Made by a program: the position numbers and the translations under genes
Assembly: GCA_964035545.1 (NCBI GenBank)
Contig: OZ037765.1
Location: forward strand, 26,610,504 to 26,674,503
Direction of reading: 5' to 3'
Origin: Bugula neritina
Taxonomy: Eukaryota > Bryozoa > Gymnolaemata > Cheilostomatida > Bugulidae
DNA length: 64,000 nt
The notes under the pieces: model-generated
What the model was told of the DNA's origin: nothing
Databases searched by the model: none
The model's input: only the letters and a program-made list of their open reading frames with translations
Shown here: positions 1 to 13,700 of the stretch, piece by piece
Position numbering within the stretch: the stretch's first letter is position 1
Layout: each line of letters starts with the position of its first letter

Positions 1-10
1 TTCTTTATAG

Positions 11-3000
11 GAGATGCTGCTGGTGTTGGTAAAGGTCGCCAGGTAATACTGCATATTACTCCGTCTCACCATAATGGAGTAAAATTGTGTGAACCAGACA
101 AAGGAGGTTTCAAGATTAATATTTACTGTTTAATTCCGAAGAAGTTCAGCTTAATTTAAAAAAACATTTGGAATGGAAACATTTAACAAAGTTTTTTTTT
201 ATTCCTGAAATTTAGCTGTCATAATTATGGCCTTCACATTGAGTGTGTTGCAGTTCTTATGTGGATTTATTACGAAGTAGCATGTGTTTCCGCAACAGAT
301 GAGCAGCTCTCCAATGTTTACACAAAGCTATTCATTAATCATCTTGAAGCATTAAATAGTCCTAAAAATACGCGTTACATTCTCTACCTATCTATAGATT
401 ATAAGTTTTTCTTACTGAACTTTGGCCATCGATTATGCGTAAATTTATTTTAATCATCGGAAACTTTTCCTTCTGCTAATCCTTATATTTTAAGTGTATT
501 TTTAAGCTGAAAAAATTGTGAGCTAAATATATAAGAGTTGCTATCTTTTCTTCTGTTAATACTTTACTATAGACCTCTTGTCTTTCATCTTCATTGGGTT
601 TTGTAGCTTATGTCATATTTGTTTACAACTGTTGTACTAGCAGATAGTATATTAAATAAATTTCTTTACCCTTATAATATAAATTTTATTTTTCAAGCAA
701 CTAACATACTTGAATATGATGTGTAATGAAAACATACAGATCTTTAAAAGTTATCTAAGTTATCTGTAATTTATTGGTAGATTGCAGGAGTTATCATGGA
801 TAATTACTGCCGAGGGAGAGATAAGCACATCTGGTTCAGTGTCTCCAATGATCTGATTATTGATGCTCAAAGGTGTGGGATATACATACCGTGTATATAT
901 TTTCTATCTACAGCTTATTTGTTTTTTTCATTATATAATATAGGCTACTCTTGCACACATGCTTGTTGTATGCTTGCAATAGTTTTATTACACATGTGCA
1001 ATTTATTACATTGTGCATGCATTATAATGTGTTATATTTATGTTGTGTGGAAGTTGTTTTATGTTGTGTATGAACCCTGAGAGGAGAGTGTATCTGTAGT
1101 TACTTTTACACATGATTTAGGGACTTGAGAGATATTGGCTGCTTCATTAATGTCATTGATGGATGCAAGGGAATTGACAAGGGAACAACACTGTTTGGTC
1201 TATCTGAGTCAATCCGATCTGGAGTTGTATTCAGCACCTACTCCACGCTAGTATCTAATGTGTGCACAGGTGAGAGCTTGTTCGCATACTCTGTTGTAAT
1301 AACACATGTCCTGCAGTTTCCTGTGTCTTCAGTGCCTCTTGTCTGTATGTTGAAGGAGCCACAAAAAGTATGAAGAAGTCTCGGCTCAGTCAGCTGATCA
1401 GCTGGTGCGGTGAAGCAGAATTTAACGGCTGCCTTGTTTTTGATGAATGTCACAGGGCTAAGAACTTTGTTCCGGTAAGTAAATCACCAGCTTTTAAATA
1501 GCCTTCAATGTCTAACAATTTTCTTGCAAAAAGTCAAGTACTCAGGTACTTGCCAAACTATTTTCACGGATCAGCACTAAGAGTTTGTGTAGCAAATCTA
1601 TTTTTCTTATTTCTTTGCATGTTCTGAATATTGTATGGTTATATCAAGATGATAATAGTTTAGTCTAATAATTTGTTAAGTGACTTTAGTTATTAATGTG
1701 TTTTTAGGGAGATGAAAGTTCAAGCAGTAAAGTTGCCCTTGCAGTATGTGAAATTCAAAGGTAAATGAATTTTATTGCGATCACTGCAACAGTGCAAGTC
1801 TATCACATTTACCATTAATAGTACCCCCCCCCCCCTTCCAGGTTATAGAAAAGATGCTGCTGTTGTATTCTATAGTTATTACATATAGCCATTGGATAAT
1901 CATTATTGTACCTGAAGTTGAATTGAACATGTCATCATTACTACCTCTATAAATTGTATAACTTATATTAATTGAGCAGAGCTCTTCCCAAAGCAAGAGT
2001 GCTGTACTGCAGTGCAACTGGTGTTACTGATGTGAAAAACATGGCATTTATGGAACGTATGGGCCTTTGGGGAGAATCGTCTGCATTCCAGACATATGAA
2101 GAGTTTTTGGATACAATTCAAAAGAAAGGGCTGGGTGAGAAAATTAAAAGAAATTTCCAGATATTTCTACCCTCATGAAATACAATGAGTGGATTTGATT
2201 GCATGAAACTATGCTCAGTAGTTTAACTAATTACTGCCTACTTTCAATTCCGTATTAAATATGAACTAGAGAAATTAATGCTGGAGAACGCAACTCCAAA
2301 TTTGCACAGTTTAGGCTATTTATAAAATCGAAATTTCTTTTTAAGTTGGTGTGTAATATTTTTTATGTGCACTATATTTTTGGTTAAATGTTATGCATCA
2401 TTGATATAGATATTTATAGCTTTAGTCCCATATCTAGCTGCTTGCTAAATTAAACATCGTCATTAAGTAGTTCTTTGTAATATCTCATACCTCATCATGC
2501 ATGTGATACAGGAATAGCTGAGATGCTAGCTATGGATATGAAGAGAGACGGTCTGTATGTATCCAGAATGCTCAGCTTTTCTGATGCTCAATTCTATAAT
2601 GTTGAATGTAACCTGACAGATGAACAGAAGCTGATATACAACATGGCCGCTCATATATGGTAACTTTATGTGTGAATTAGTTTTACAACATTATGCAAAT
2701 TGTAGTATTTATAGCTGGAAAAGATCGCATAATTTAATGGTATTTATTGTTTTTAGGAATGAAGTCAGAAAAGCGCTGACTGTAGCTGCTTACAGATGTC
2801 GCTCTACCAAATCTCACAATAAAATGTTTTGGTCTCAACATCAAAGATTCTTTCAGCAAATGTGGTATGTTAATTGTGTTGCCTTAGCTGTTCATTACAT
2901 GTATTTAGTTATTTTTTATTTTTCTGTTTTGTGCTTATCATTTATATATATAGTGGCAACATTACACATGCATAATTTGCTGCGGCATCTAACGGTTATT

Positions 3001-6000
3001 TTATTTTTGCCTATTCAGTATCCACGATTAGCAAAGTTCTGCAGTGATATTAAACTATTTTTATTCTTAGTTTTAGCATTTCATGTCTTGTCATTTGCAG
3101 CATATCTATGAAAGTAGACATGATTGTAAAAGAAGCGAAAGCGGCTCTGGAGGACAATAAATGTGTGGTAATTGGTTTACAGAACACAGGGGAGGTAGGA
3201 TGTTGTGCTGCATCATTCCCATAATAGGTTTTCTTACTCTGATTGTATCTGTAGCCATGCTATGCAGCGCTCAATGTTGTAAGGTTCATCGTTCATTTAT
3301 TTGCGCTGCAGTTTGTATTTCATGAAGCACCAGGTTCGTCTTAAGAATTGTTAAAGAACAAATATTTGTTATTCCTAAAGTAATTTATTTTGATTCTACA
3401 GGCCAGTTTGGATACTAAGCTTTCTAAAGGAGGACAGATAAACTGTTTTATATCGACGTGTCGAGAGATTTTGCTCAGTTTTTTGAAGACTCATTTCCCA
3501 GTAGAGATTGAATATAAGGCAGAGTCAGGTCTGGCTATGGCTCTGCAGGCTAAGAAATATGATGAGTGGTCAATCAGGGCTAGAGATATTCTGATAGAGT
3601 TTGCTAATCAGTTGACACTCCCTGACAGGTGAGCTCTAATTACTGACACAATACTCACAGTGGCAGTAGCAGCAGTTGTAGTACTAGCAGCGATAGCATC
3701 CCTAGTCCTGTATATTTGTTTGTCATACTTATTCCATCATTTGTAGTGCCCTTGATGCGTTGATAGACAAATTAGGTGGACCTACCCAGGTGGCAGAGAT
3801 GACTGGAAGGAAAGGCAGGATAGTTAGATATAGCCCTACAGAAAGGCCCCAGTATGAACTGAGACAGTCTACCTGTGTTTCCGATCAGAGTCTGAATGTC
3901 TCCGAGGTAAAAATCCCTCATGGATCATTTTACTTTGTTTAGTACACACCAGCAAATTATGACCAACAATTGAAATAGGTTAAAAGTCATAAAAATTTAA
4001 CAGGTTGTGATATTTTTTATGATTATTATAAATATGTATAGGATAAAAGGCTGAAAGGGAAACCTGCAACAATGAAGTACATTCAATTGCTATATTGGTA
4101 AATTAAATATAGTTGCGGACCACTATGAGAAACCATACCGGCTCAGCATATCCCAATTTACTAAGAAATTAAGAAAAATATGGGAAGTCAAGCAAAGTTA
4201 GAAAAAAAACTTTAACTGTTTAGTTGTATTTTTTAATATTCTATTAGTTTAGGGCAAAAAACCACATATATTAGCAGCTAAATTGTGAAAAATAGCCAAA
4301 AACTGGAGATGTTGAGTATGTAATAAATTAGGTAAGATGACCCTCGTACTGTCTCATTTGGCATCAGTTCATGTAATGATAGAATATTATTTCCCCTTGT
4401 CAACATATCTGCTGGACTTGTAGCGGGACATGTTCATGAGTGGGAAGAAACTGGTGGCTATTATATCAGATGCCGCTAGTACTGGTATATCTCTACACGC
4501 GGACAAAAACTGCCCTAATCACCGGCAGCGTGTACATATAACTCTGCAACTACCTTGGAGTGCTGACAAAGCGGTGCAACAGCTGGGCAGATCTCATCGG
4601 TCTAATCAAGCTAGGTTAGTGACAGTCAACTTACCAACTTAGTAACTCACTTTAGTAAATAGCTTATTCAACTAGTTACTCATTCTTATGTATTTTGTTT
4701 CAATCGAATCTGGTTGTTCTAATATACATTGTTCATTATTTTACTTTATAGGAATTTTTATAATAATATATGTTAAAAGTGTAATTGATGCTTATTATTT
4801 TCTTATTATGTGAGTTATCTGCAGGCTGCTGATATTGTGATTAGATGAGAAGCTTCAATATTTTGTGTCACGTATAATATAACATCTGGTGAAAATGTAT
4901 TTCAATGTAGTTTAAGGTGTTGTTGGCTCTTTATCAAAATGAATTTAACTCGCTGACAGCCTGCTAATAAAAACACGCGTGGGTTTATAGTTGCCACCCC
5001 TGTGAGAACCCCTGATGGGGAAATGTTTTAAGCAGGCTAAGGACCTGTTCACTATTCTGGTAGAGGAACAATTATGACTAATTTATAACTTGTGTTGTTG
5101 GCTCTAATAAACAAGACAACCTGCTAGTAACTTGATGAAATTCTATTGTAGTGGTCCAATATACAAGTTAGTTACCACTGTGCTGGGTGGAGAGAGGAGG
5201 TTTGCTGCCTCCGTGGCTAAGAGATTGCAGTCTCTAGGAGCTCTTACTAAAGGTGACAGGAGGGCTGCCACTGGTGCCGACCTTTCCATGTTCAACTATG
5301 ATACAGTATATGGTAGGACCGCACTGAAGATCATGTATCAAGCCATCTGTAAGGTTAGTAGTTGGTGGGGTATAATAACCTACTTTGAAATTGTTTGTTT
5401 TGTCATGTTATATTTAGTCAAAAGCGAAAGGAAAAAATACATGTAGCAGAAGAAGAAAAATGTTGATGCTGAGGCTCTATAGCACAATGCATGAATGGTT
5501 GAGTATGTGCATTAGGAGCAAGTCAGTTCATTACATTGTTTTCATCGCAGTCAGTACAAGGTGATTCATTGGTTATAGCCTTGTTTAGAATATTTAAGGT
5601 CTGATATCTAAATAAATATAGTGAGCTAGCTTGTGACATTTATTTCTAGGGAAAGTTGGCCGGTAAAATCTCACTGAAACATGTCACTGGTGGTCTGTTT
5701 ACCCAGGAAGAGTTTATTCTTCACATGCAGGTATGGAGTGAGTGTCAATGCGTTGCGTGCTTGTTGATTGCCAGGTTATGTGTTGTGTACATGTGCAAAT
5801 ATTCTATTGTCAGAGCTGTATAGTAACCATGGGATTTGTGACTGAGAGGGAGATGGCTCAGGGCATTCAGGTGCCGGAATCAGATAGTAGAGATGTTGGT
5901 AGATTCCTCAACAGAATTCTGGGTCTTCAGGTGGTGTTTCAGAACTTGGTAAGTGGTTGACTAAATATATCTTTATAGATAAATTGTGAGCACTGTTAGC

Positions 6001-9000
6001 ATTGTTGCTACTTGCTCATGTGCACAAACTCTAATCAACTTTATGCTTTCTTTTTACTAAAGCTGGTTGAGCAGTCGTAAGCATCGTGGAAACGGCTTTT
6101 GAGTATCGACCAGCTTTGAATGATAACTAAATCACACAATACCTAACTGGTTGTTATTTCCTTAAATAGACTGAACTTGACTCATTGAATTAGGCTTTGT
6201 GAAACTTAAACCAGTCAAGTTGTAAGCACCTTTCCTTAATGTTAATGACAAGTTTTGCTTCAGTCTGAACAACTTGAAATAGTGATTCTATGAACATCTC
6301 AAGTATTCAATACACCAACTGCTGTGGAAAATCCCAATTGTGACTCTAAAACCTATATATTGCTGTTTATGAATGTTTGGTATGATGAAAATAGTTAGAG
6401 AGAAATAAGACTCGCTAATAATGAGCTGTTGACTAATTGCTAATCAACACGTTTTCAGTAAAATATTATGAATCTAGTATTTTTGTTAGCATATTGTTTG
6501 GTCTGAACAAACCAGTATTTTGTAATTCTTCAGTTTTCTTTTAGCATATAACTGACACATTGAAGCTGCAGTTTCAAAATGGGTATACTTTTTAGCATTG
6601 CAGTGTTTTCACAAGTTTTTTGTGATATAGAGATTCCATTTTAAACTCACTTTCCTTCTATACACACCATCATGCCATGCATTTACTGCAGTTATATCAA
6701 GTTGGCTCATAGTACTGCATGTTGCAGATATTCAACTATTTCATTGCCTGTTTGGATGGGGTTATTACTTCTGCCAAGAAGGAAGGAAAGTTTAATGAAG
6801 GATTTGTTGATCTGACCGGTAGTTCCATCACTCAACAAGATGAACCAAAGAGTGTGTTCACGGCACTTTGTGATGACTGCAAGTTAGTCAACTACTACTA
6901 TATTTAGCTGAGTTATGAAATGCTAAACTTCACTAGTTGATTAAATATATATAAACCATCCAGCTACTGGAAAATAATTACAATAAGACAGCAAAAGCAA
7001 TGCAAGAGCTATAACTTGCTAAAAACTATTTCAAGTTTTATTTGCTTATACTCTATAGCTTAAAGTTTTGAAAACTGTGGGATACCCAGTCTTGGGAGTT
7101 GTCTGTTCTCAAACCTCATTGAAGTACATAAATAATTGTAGCTTAATGTTCTTCAACTCTGAGAATTTACTTTAAATCTCGTACAAGGGAATTCAGGGTT
7201 ATCTCCTCTCCCTATATTACTACTACATACCAGTATTATTCAACAAGTTACATAATAGTGTCTGGCACTCTATGATATGTACCCTGTGTGTCATACTATG
7301 CCTTAATATAATACAAGTATATGGTGGTTTACTCTATAGCACCTAGATTCTAGTAGTGTATATGCTATAACACATGAACACACAGTATTGCATGATACAG
7401 GCAGGTCAAGGTGCTGGTGGACAGAGGCATGTCATGGTCTACCGCTCTCAAAAGGTTCCATTCGCTAAGGGGAGACGATCGTCTTGCTGGTTTTTACAAG
7501 ACTCGCAATCCCATGCACAACAAGTACTTCTACCTTCTGGTGACACCACACACTCACACTCACTACAAGATTGCTAGGTTTGTGTTTCGTGGCTCTCACC
7601 TGCGCTTATATGAGGCTGTATATATCTACCCAAGTCCTGAATACAGGTTCTTCCCCCCCCCCCCCGCATCGGTTTTGCTTTTGTACTCATCTAAAGTTTG
7701 AAATACTTGCAATGGCCTTGCATTGTTTCAAATATATTATCCAGATGCATTTATAGTTGCTGATTTCAGTCATCACAATAATGTGTGGGTTTAGTATGTC
7801 AAACTGAAGGAACTTAGTACAGCTGTTTGTGTTGCCCGTTGACAGGCCCAACACTGGTGTGAATGTGCAAGAACTGGACAGTGAGGAGTTGCAACATAAA
7901 TACCAGATGGTCAGTTTAGAGAAGGCGGGTGAGTATTTAGGTTAGGCCTAGATCTGTTGGGTTTAAATGGCAGTCTCCTGTTTAAATGAATGTCTAACAA
8001 GGCTGATAATAGACTACAATTATTTATCATCTGTCAGGATTTAGATATGGTAAATGTTCTTCTTCCAGTACTTTGATTGGGCTTTATATATAATATTATG
8101 CCTAATCAGTATGTTACATACAAAGTATATAAATTTTATAAGATTATAGTTGCTACTGAATGCATATTATGCCGTAGATTAGTTGAGATAAATCTCACCC
8201 TGTTATTATCCCTTGATAAATGTACATTTGCATAATTCAACTATGTACTTATTCTAAAATTTAAACATGATTTATTGTAGAGGTGGAATGGAAGAAGATA
8301 TATGAAGAGAGACTGTATAAATGTAACCATGGCAGTCACTGTAATAACCCCAGGTATTGTCAAGGTGAGTGAGCAGCTAGTGTTACTTGTTTACCAAGTG
8401 TAAATATGCTTAGTACTTTGTCTGTGGTTATCTTGCTGTAGTATGTATACAATAGTTGATAGTGAAGAGATAGGGAGTATAATTGGCATAAATCACTGGA
8501 ATAGCTTGCATATAAGGTCTATAGCATTATTTAAGTACATCTGAAGTACTTGTAATTTTTTTTGCATATAATGGAAATATCTCGATTCGGCCATCATCTG
8601 CTCTAATTTTAAAAGAAGGCTGCATTTTTTAATGATGTAAATAGAAGCTGCATTGTACTTGGACATGTGCTAGAACCTATTAAGTGTAAACCCGTGATTA
8701 GCGTATTCTACACTCATGTGATTAGCATTATATTGACACTTTGCATCGCCCTATCAGTTGGAATGAGGAGATACAGTGTGAACCTCATATGTGGCAGTTT
8801 GATAAGGATACTCCCCCTACTTGAGACTACATTGCTCAAACACGGCCTGAAACTAAAGCTAAGGTATGATATCATCCTTTCAGGTCCAAAGGCTGGTTTA
8901 ACTGTTGCAGTTTCAATTCCTCACATATGTTTTAAATATAAAACCACTCTTATCTCACATAATATTTAAATTTGAATAACAAAGCTGCACTTGTGCCTTG

Positions 9001-9923
9001 TAAACAACTCGAGTATTATCAGCTCACTTATATACTATATGAAAAGTTAGATGGGGTACATGTAGTAGGCAGTTGATTTTGTTTTCAACTTTTTCAGCAA
9101 ATATGATGCGGCAGTAAAAGTAGTCAGGGTACGCTTGGACAATGGGGAACGGCTGATAGGATTTCAATACCCTGAAATACTAATGCCATTAGCTGAAAGA
9201 GAGGCAAGAGCAGTGGCTCTTGAAAATAAGGTACATTCCACACTGACCACGTCATCTATTCCTATGTTAGATGACAACTCCAGTCACGAAATGAATATTT
9301 ATTGTCATTTTTGCATGTTTGAGTTCAAAACAAATTATTATGGTGTTATCACCAAATTTGACTTAAGTGCAACTGTTTTATACTAATTTTTATATCGGCA
9401 TAAGTACAGTAAGACAGTCATGTGAGGGGTTACAGTAATCGCATACAAATATTAAATACGATAGATTGCAGAGTTTATGTGGTTGGTTATTTATACACAT
9501 TGTATACTAAACAGAAATGGTATAAGGAACGAAAGTGGGTAGTTCAATATAATACGCCTTCATGCTTGAATACAATTTGATGTTTTGTTGTTTAGTTAGC
9601 ATCTATTTTTGTAGACTTCTCTGCTTAGCCATTTCTCACAGACTATTGAGCCAATATCTCCCGTCTTGAAGAAAATGTATCTCCGTGCAACAACTCCACC
9701 CCCCACAATCAAGTCTTACTTCACCAGTCTAAAACCGACCTCAGAGTCATCTTCTACTGCAAAGGTCAAGGTTGCTAGTAAGTCTGATGGTACACAGTCG
9801 GTAGATTTCACAGTTGAAGAAGACAATGACATTATTTGTGTGCTGGATCGAACACCCGTGAGTAAACGTAAAACTCAGTCAAGTTTAAACACATTTTTTA
9901 AGAAACGGACTAAGCTATTGTAA
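11..9923 (+). CDS. SBNO1: Strawberry notch helicase-like protein, 3' part (22 exons, truncated by window start)
   Basis: Nuclear DExD/H helicase-like transcriptional co-regulator of the strawberry notch family. Exons: 11-42, 781-872, 1121-1269, 1356-1474, 1708-1760, 1980-2134, 2512-2659, 2757-2864, 3101-3194, 3402-3628, 3747-3906, 4424-4614, 5152-5353, 5650-5730, 5814-5948, 6728-6882, 7401-7577, 7846-7928, 8281-8364, 8758-8863, 9098-9230, 9642-9923. All phases agree, giving 987 residues before the stop. Seen in order: Walker A ([10 protein letters not shown], first exon), DExH box (FDECHRAKN, exon 4), helicase C region with LPWSAD and GRSHRSNQ (exon 12), and the family C-terminal domain (exons 13-21). 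The long acidic linker of vertebrate SBNO1 between the helicase halves is much shorter here. The junction of exons 3 and 4 was chosen by phase and family alignment. The N-terminus and start lie left of the window. The last exon carries PCNA-binding-like motifs (see findings). Confidence 0.93.
4975..5085 (-). repeat. tRNA-derived SINE fragment, copy 1
   Basis: In the intron between SBNO exons 12 and 13. It shares the body of the 39520-39735 and 50770-50915 copies (an AGCAGGCTAAGGACCTG-like block, then AACAATTATGACT). Here only the distal part is kept and the tRNA-like head is missing or unrecognisable. Orientation is inferred from the copy at 50770. Confidence 0.5.
9876..9899 (+). other. Canonical PIP box encoded in last SBNO exon
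   Basis: The last exon (9642-9923) encodes QSSLNTFF, an exact match to the PCNA-interacting consensus Q-x-x-[ILM]-x-x-[FY]-[FY], followed by basic KKRTK. A second, Q-less PIP-like motif (PPTIKSYF) is at 9699-9722. An acidic-plus-aliphatic stretch ([11 protein letters not shown], 9816-9848) between them resembles a SUMO-interaction motif. Motif match is seen; PCNA binding is inferred. Confidence 0.55.
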
Positions 9924-10707
9924 AGCCAGGTGCTGTTGAGATAATGTATTGCAATATATTGTTTTTACTACTTACGTTTGCTCATGGAACCCTACAGTAT
10001 GCATAATTTATCAGAATTAGATTTTATAAACACTCTAGTAGCAAATTTACTTTTTTATATTTTCATGCAATTTATTTCATGGTATCCTATTTTGGTGATT
10101 AATACAAATATTTAATCAAGTTGTATACACAATTAAACTCAAGAATTTTGAATTTGCTATGTACGCTGTTGCATACTGTTGGCCTTGGTGAAGCTGGTTA
10201 TGTGATGAATTTGAATTACCAGTTCTTTGTACTTATATACTTCTTATGGAAACTGTTTGAAGTTACAACTAGTTCTGCTGGCATTGAGAATTTATTGAAA
10301 AGTAAAATGCATGCCTGCTTCAGAATTCTTCTTTAATTATTTATTCTAAAGTACTCTATAAAATAAGTTCAACATATGTTTATACTTGAGGCGTGTTTGT
10401 CTACACTTGTGCTCGGGTTGTCGAAAGTCTGAGTGAACCCAATAGGCGGGAAGGAAAGTTATAGAGTAAAACTTATGTTTTATTTTTCAAATAAATTAAA
10501 ATAAATGGCTACCATAATATTATGTTGTGGAAATATAAGCACCTTGAAAATTGAAAAACTTAAATATTGTGATAAAAACCAGCAGGAATAATATAAGAAG
10601 ACTCAAACAGTATTATGAATTTTTTTACTGAAATGAACAGTTTGTTTTAAAAACAGAGTTGCTTGCATATAATTGCAAGAAGTTACGTCGGCTGATTGAA
10701 GTTGATA
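9924..10707. other. Convergent intergenic spacer SBNO / fucosidase A
   Basis: AT-rich sequence between the stop codons of two convergent genes. AATAAA hexamers occur near 10490-10503 on the + strand, and TTTATT (a polyadenylation signal for the minus-strand gene) occurs near 10478. No further gene is seen. Confidence 0.6.
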
Positions 10708-13700
10708 TTACTGATTTCTATAGTCGCCCCAGCTGTTCTTCAAGTTGTCAAACTTAAGAACCCAGGCATCCTTACAGGGCATCTTGCTAGGAGGGATAAA
10801 CGGGAATGTAATCTGAACAGCAGAGCCTACTGTTTGATACTTCAGGGGAGTATCATAGCCTATAATCTTTATTTCAGAGTTGGTGGCCACAATGGGGGCA
10901 CCCAGCTTCAACACGTTGTTTTCAGGCCAACTCAGAACAAATGCATACACACTGTAACCTGAAGTTGAGGTTGTTGATTTCTTTTGGGTATACCTAAAGT
11001 AAACAAAGTTATACATTTATAATTACCTGCTAGTAAGAAAGTTTAGGTTGAAGTTTTTATTATAGTGAATCTGCAAATTTAATAATCAGTCAGTCTTCTA
11101 GAAAACTTCATTGACTTACTAGGACATGAGAACATCTTGCACGTTACAAAAATTGATTATCTCACTACGTATCTGGGATGACCATTTAATTATCTTACCA
11201 TATGCCTGGGGTAACTGTATCATTCTGATACACCCACGGCTGGCTGGCATAAACTGCTTCACCATTTACATCAAGCCAAGCTCCCATCTGAGTTAATCTT
11301 TCTTCAAATATGGGAATTATGCGCCCATCATGTGTTGGGCCTACATTGACCAGCAGGTTTCCTCCACAGCTACATAAATATACAACAAAATTACATGTTA
11401 GTGTTTTATTCAAAAGCAGCAACTGTTATCACAGCTCATACAGCCTGCAATGGACGAAAACAAAATTGCATGTTGGTGTCTTCAAAGACGGCTAAGATTA
11501 TTACAGCTGATAAAGCATGTAATGTGGTCAACACAAAGTCTGCACTATATTTACATACACAAATATACACTGCACCGAACTGATAAAATCAAATTGTACC
11601 TTGCTCTGCATAGAATAAAACTCTAGTTGGCATCTAAAGGTTAGTAATTGAACTCTGCCTCAAAAAATATACACTTTATTATACAACAATTTGAACTCAA
11701 CTTTTTCTTACCTGATTGTTTCAGCCAAAGTAGTAAGAAGTTCTGACATAGTGAGGAAATCATTTATATCAACATTCCTACGGTAGCCCCATGAGCCTCT
11801 GTCAATAGTCATGGCATTCTCCCACTTGTGTGTCTGCAGCACACCTGGGTTGTATCTAGGGAAATAGTAAAAGTTAGATATAAGTGAAGTAGCTAATCTC
11901 ACCAGGTGCTTACAAACTTCATAGGACAATCAACTTTCGAGTTGATATCACATTGTTTACCTGTAAACCAAAAAGCTGTAAGTACATTAATAACCAATGC
12001 CAGCGATAACTTTAAATAGACTTGGAAATTTAAAGATCCCAAATTACTAGTTATCTACTGATTGCACATTGAGTTTTGGGATGCCAGCTTCTATTTTTCT
12101 AGAAGTGAGTTTTATTGCGTGCCAAGTCATACTTGTTGAGAGAAATTTATGCAAAAAATAACAAAATTTGCCATGATGTGCCACATATGCACGGAATATG
12201 ACAGAGAAGCCGTCAGAATAAGAACTTGAATATAGAAATAAAATACCTGTCGGCACACGTGAAGTAACCTCCATGTTTACAGGGGCAACCAGTACCCCAA
12301 CGGTCATTGACCACAACAGTGTCTTTAACTGGGCTGCCAACAAAAGTAAAACCCGATTACCTGATATATACATTTTCTAAATTAAAGTGCCAAAAATTAT
12401 AAATGGAGTCTTTAGTTTAAAGATATTTTGATAATTAATGAATTTCAGTATCATTAAAAATTCAGTGTATCTAACCTGATTATGTGCCCTGCAGAAAAAT
12501 GTTGGGAAACAAGAAAAAGGTGTTTAATAAATGAAATGATGCTACTAGTTACCGTGACTTGATATATGGTGAGCAGCATGAGCTACCTGGTAAGCAGTTG
12601 GTTTTGACTTGGAAACTGCAGGGCTTTGATCTAGTGCTGTGTTTTTGTGTGAAAATTTGTTTTTCAGTAGTGTGTTTTTATGGTATTTGACATTCAGTTA
12701 GGGGGGAACTATTCACGAAAAATTCAAATAAATTGTTTCCTATATATTGATAACTGTGTTTAAGCTACAAAGAGTTAGACGTACTGTATGTTTTTTCTTA
12801 TTTTGGTTTCATAATACTGTTTGCAGAGCTTTAAAACCTAAGTTTGTAGCTGTGTCAAGCTGTTAATGGTGCATTGAATGCAGGAAAGGTGTCTGTTAAT
12901 AAATTTAAGGTTGCTGCTGAATATTAATGGTGCATTCAATAAAGATATAGCAGTAAGCTACCACTGAAAAAAAGTTTAAAAACTGATGCAAAAACCACAC
13001 AACCAGTAATTTAGAAACATAGAAATCTTCACTGAGATCAGGAAAGAAATTTGAAGACTAAGGGAACAAACCGATAACTGTAAAATAGAATAGAGCATAG
13101 CTACTAGCTAAAGCACCACCATGCTACAAAAATATATAAAAAAAAATCAGATAATACTAGGTACCTTTCGTTATAAAGCCATGCCAGAAACTCTTTCGAA
13201 GTCCAATAGTCATCACTGGCTTCCCATTCTCCATCTGACCAAATAACTTCTGGTTTATATGTGTTCACAAGTTCGTGCAGCTCAGGTATAGACTTGGCCT
13301 GTTCAGGCGATTCACATACAGTGTTTAGTACTAGCAACAATAAACACATAGAAAATAGCATGCATAGTTTAAGTTAAGTTAAATAATAGGATAACTTACA
13401 TGAGGGAATATTTGAGTTTGAAACTTATTCTTTTTATCCATAATATAGAAAGGGTTATACCATTCAAACAGCGAATGATAGAGACCAAAGGTAATATTAG
13501 TCCTTGCACGAATGGCCTGTGCCAATTCACCTAAAAATAGCAACTTGATAGATATTATCTTGATGAGATTTGATATTGTTTACAAATTGTTAAACAACAC
13601 AAATGGAACATGAAAGTTCTAACTGCTAGAAAACATACCAACAAGATCTCTATGAGGTCCAACTGCAACTGAGTTCCAGTTGAAAGACACATTTGTAGCC

